DNA of 48,212 nucleotides from Paludibacterium sp. (GTDB lineage Bacteria > Pseudomonadota > Gammaproteobacteria > Burkholderiales > Chromobacteriaceae), in the NCBI RefSeq assembly GCF_019232825.1, contig NZ_JAFAND010000073.1, forward strand, positions 1 to 48,212, given 5' to 3'. The position numbers and the translations under genes are program-made. Below the pieces are notes generated by a model. That model was not told the DNA's origin and did no database searches. It saw nothing but the letters and a program-made list of their open reading frames with translations. Shown in pieces: positions 46,771-48,212 of this stretch. Positions within the stretch are counted from its first letter, which is position 1. Each line of letters opens with the position of its first letter.

Positions 46771-47937
46771 CTATTTACCCCCACGCCGCCATCGCAGCGA
46801 CGCGGCCGCCAGCGCCAAGGCGGCGGCCGAGGTGCCAAGCGACGCCGACAGGGTGCCGAGACGGTCGGCGCTTAGCTGGGCGAAGAACGGCCCGGCCACC
46901 TGCCCGACGCCGAAGCCGAACGTCATGATCCCCATCAAATTGGTTTTCGCGCCCGCCTGCAGTTGGCGCGCCGCCGGCATGACGATCACCGTCGTGCCCA
47001 TGAAGGTGCCGCCGAGACAGGCAGCGGCGCACAGATGCGCCCAAAAGAAGGGGAAAGCCACCGGCAGACCGACGCCCAGCGCCTGAATGCTCAGATTCCA
47101 GATCAGCGCCCGCCGGGCGTTGCAGCGGGTCGACAGCCAATACCAGGCTGGGCAGGACAGCATGGCGGCAAGTCCCACCAGTCCCCAGACCAGGGTGACG
47201 CCGTCGCGCAGCTGTGCGGACTGGCTCAACATCACCGGCAAATAGGTGGCGCTGATGATATAGCCGAACCCCGCCAGTGTGTAGACCAGCGTCAAATGCC
47301 GGCGCGTGAGCCCGTCCACGTCGAGAGAATGCGCGCGCGGGCTATGTGCGGAGGCCGCGTGCGTGCGTGGCAGCAGGACAAGCGGCAGCACCGACAGCAT
47401 GAGCGCCGCCGCGCCGCAGGCTGTCCATAAGGCGCCGACGGGAAGGGTGAGCGCGGCGGCGTGGCCGATGAGCCAGGTGGACAGCAAGATGCCGAGCCCG
47501 ACGCCGGCGTACAGCACGGGCGCCATGGCGGGGTGGGCGTCGGCACGCAAGCAGCGGGTCGATACCGATACCATGGCGCAGGCGCTGAGAAAGCCTGCCA
47601 AGAGCCGCAGGACGAGGATGGCCGGGTACCAGCGCGTGACCGCCATCAACAGCAGACAGGCCACCGTGGCCAGCAGACAGCGTGCCGCCTGCCTGCCGGC
47701 GCCGTCGTACGGCCAGCGCGCGGCCAGCAGGCTGCCGGCCAAATAGCCGGCATAGTTGGCCGCGGCCAGCCATGAACCTTGCGGCAAGGTAATGACCCCG
47801 GCCTTGAGCATCAAGGGGTAGAGCGGGGTGTAGGCGAAGCGGCCGAAGCCCATGGCGACCGCCATGGCCAACATGCCGGACAACGCCAGCAGCCAGTGCT
47901 GACGCGTCGCGCCAATCGATGTTTCCATATCTATCAC
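46771..47937 (-). CDS. MFS transporter, YbfB/YjiJ family
   Basis: Major-facilitator protein of 388 residues with about 12 TM segments and no large soluble domain. The N-terminal half has MAMGFGRFAYTPLYPLM and SWLAAANYAGYLAGSLLAAR, characteristic of the YbfB/YjiJ family; the second half starts after a loop with RAHSLDVDGLTRRHL at about 205-220. Substrate unknown. The start may be GTG 47937 or ATG 47928 (METSIGATRQHW); no clear RBS decides. It is divergent from a LysR regulator across a 112-base promoter region, the usual arrangement for a LysR-controlled transporter. Confidence 0.87.
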   Translation of the reverse strand: MIDMETSIGATRQHWLLALSGMLAMAVAMGFGRFAYTPLYPLMLKAGVITLPQGSWLAAANYAGYLAGSLLAARWPYDGAGRQAARCLLATVACLLLMAVTRWYPAILVLRLLAGFLSACAMVSVSTRCLRADAHPAMAPVLYAGVGLGILLSTWLIGHAAALTLPVGALWTACGAAALMLSVLPLVLLPRTHAASAHSPRAHSLDVDGLTRRHLTLVYTLAGFGYIISATYLPVMLSQSAQLRDGVTLVWGLVGLAAMLSCPAWYWLSTRCNARRALIWNLSIQALGVGLPVAFPFFWAHLCAAACLGGTFMGTTVIVMPAARQLQAGAKTNLMGIMTFGFGVGQVAGPFFAQLSADRLGTLSASLGTSAAALALAAASLRWRRGGK

Positions 47938-48049
47938 TTATAGAGAATCGTTAGTCAATGTTATTTACTGAAAGTGATCTATAAGATAGGCTGTCTGATG
48001 TATTCTCAAAAATGAAAAATAGTGATGCGTCATTCACTGAAAGCGAATC
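47938..48049 (+). promoter_or_regulatory. Shared promoter region of MFS gene and lysR gene
   Basis: AT-rich, with similar motifs TTTACTGAAAGTGATC (about 47964-47979) and TTCACTGAAAGCGAATC (about 48033-48049). The repeated ACTGAAAG-GA element suggests a LysR-type binding site pair; one copy also falls close to the lysR start. Confidence 0.5.
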
Positions 48050-48212
48050 ATGAACCTGGCCGAACTGCGTGTTTTTCAAGCGGTGCATGAGTGCGGCGGC
48101 GTCTCGCAAGCCGCGCGGCGTTTGCATTGCGTGCAGTCGAATGTCACCGCGCGGCTGAAGCAGCTTGAGGCGCGGCTGGGCGTGCCGCTGTTCACGCGCA
48201 AAAACCGGCAGA
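48050..48212 (+). CDS. LysR-family regulator, cut by the window end
   Basis: The first 54 residues of a LysR-type regulator: MNLAELRVFQAVHECGGVSQ followed by AARRLHCVQSNVTARLKQLE and LGVPLFTRKNRQ, a standard LysR helix-turn-helix. The effector domain lies beyond the window. Divergent from the MFS transporter gene, which it probably controls. Confidence 0.93.
   Translation, partial: MNLAELRVFQAVHECGGVSQAARRLHCVQSNVTARLKQLEARLGVPLFTRKNRQ

Noticed and set aside
46622-47086. Plus-strand ORF of 154 codons starting in the small-RNA region
   Set aside because: Most of it is antisense to the MFS gene; no RBS and Arg/Pro-rich composition.

Overview
The window is a GC-rich (about 60-65 %) bacterial chromosome segment that looks like a betaproteobacterium of the order Neisseriales, most likely the Chromobacteriaceae (Chromobacterium and relatives). 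This is inferred from gene order and family features: zapA-6S RNA-formyl-THF cycloligase, dusB-fis followed by purH-purD, a pyruvate dehydrogenase operon whose E3 subunit carries its own lipoyl domain, and a complete N-acetylglucosamine PTS operon with a fused EIIA-HPr-EI protein. No 16S rRNA is present to confirm it. Nearly all the DNA is ordinary chromosomal core. There is no phage, integron, insertion sequence, CRISPR array, tRNA or defence island.

Layout. 1-2.9 kb: a TonB-dependent receptor (cut at the left edge) and a BtuF-like periplasmic binding protein, a probable corrinoid uptake pair. 2.9-4.3 kb: a small coiled-coil gene, zapA, 6S RNA and 5-formyl-THF cyclo-ligase. 4.3-9.7 kb: proline iminopeptidase, leuS, lptE and holA, ending in a strong terminator. 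9.7-13.0 kb: an unrecognised 92-residue protein behind an AT-rich leader, then on the minus strand a beta-carbonic anhydrase-like gene, nadD, rsfS, rlmH and a lytic transglycosylase. 13.3-15.2 kb: an ArsR-family regulator and a BepA-like M48 protease. 15.2-21.3 kb: the aceE-aceF-lpdA operon behind an AT-rich region with repeated AAAACGAA boxes. 21.4-27 kb: tamA-tamB, for outer-membrane protein assembly. 27-30.1 kb (minus): a 1055-residue Cache-PAS-GGDEF-EAL protein whose EAL half looks catalytically damaged. 30.25-30.6 kb: RNase P RNA.

30.7-35.1 kb: dusB-fis, a terminator, then purH and purD. 35.1-36.6 kb: a tandem pair of paralogous periplasmic solute-binding proteins without a permease. 36.8-38.4 kb: a tolQ gene standing alone and a YedA-like EamA exporter. 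38.4-45.9 kb: the GlcNAc operon (GntR regulator, nagA, SIS-domain deaminase, EIIA-HPr-EI fusion, EIIC-EIIB-EIIB), with three TGGTATT boxes spaced exactly 11 bp apart in front of it. Its products would import and phosphorylate GlcNAc, deacetylate it and deaminate it to fructose-6-phosphate, which suits a chitin-using bacterium. 45.9-48.2 kb: an Lrp/AsnC regulator, an intergenic region with promoter- and terminator-like signals that may encode a small RNA, an MFS transporter and a divergent LysR gene cut by the right edge.

I found no convincing new multi-gene system. The observations most worth a second look are the candidate small RNA near 46.5-46.7 kb, the 92-residue orphan gene at 9.86 kb, the GGDEF-EAL protein with substituted EAL residues, the tandem binding proteins, the repeat boxes upstream of nagR and aceE, and the mosaic base composition of the first gene.
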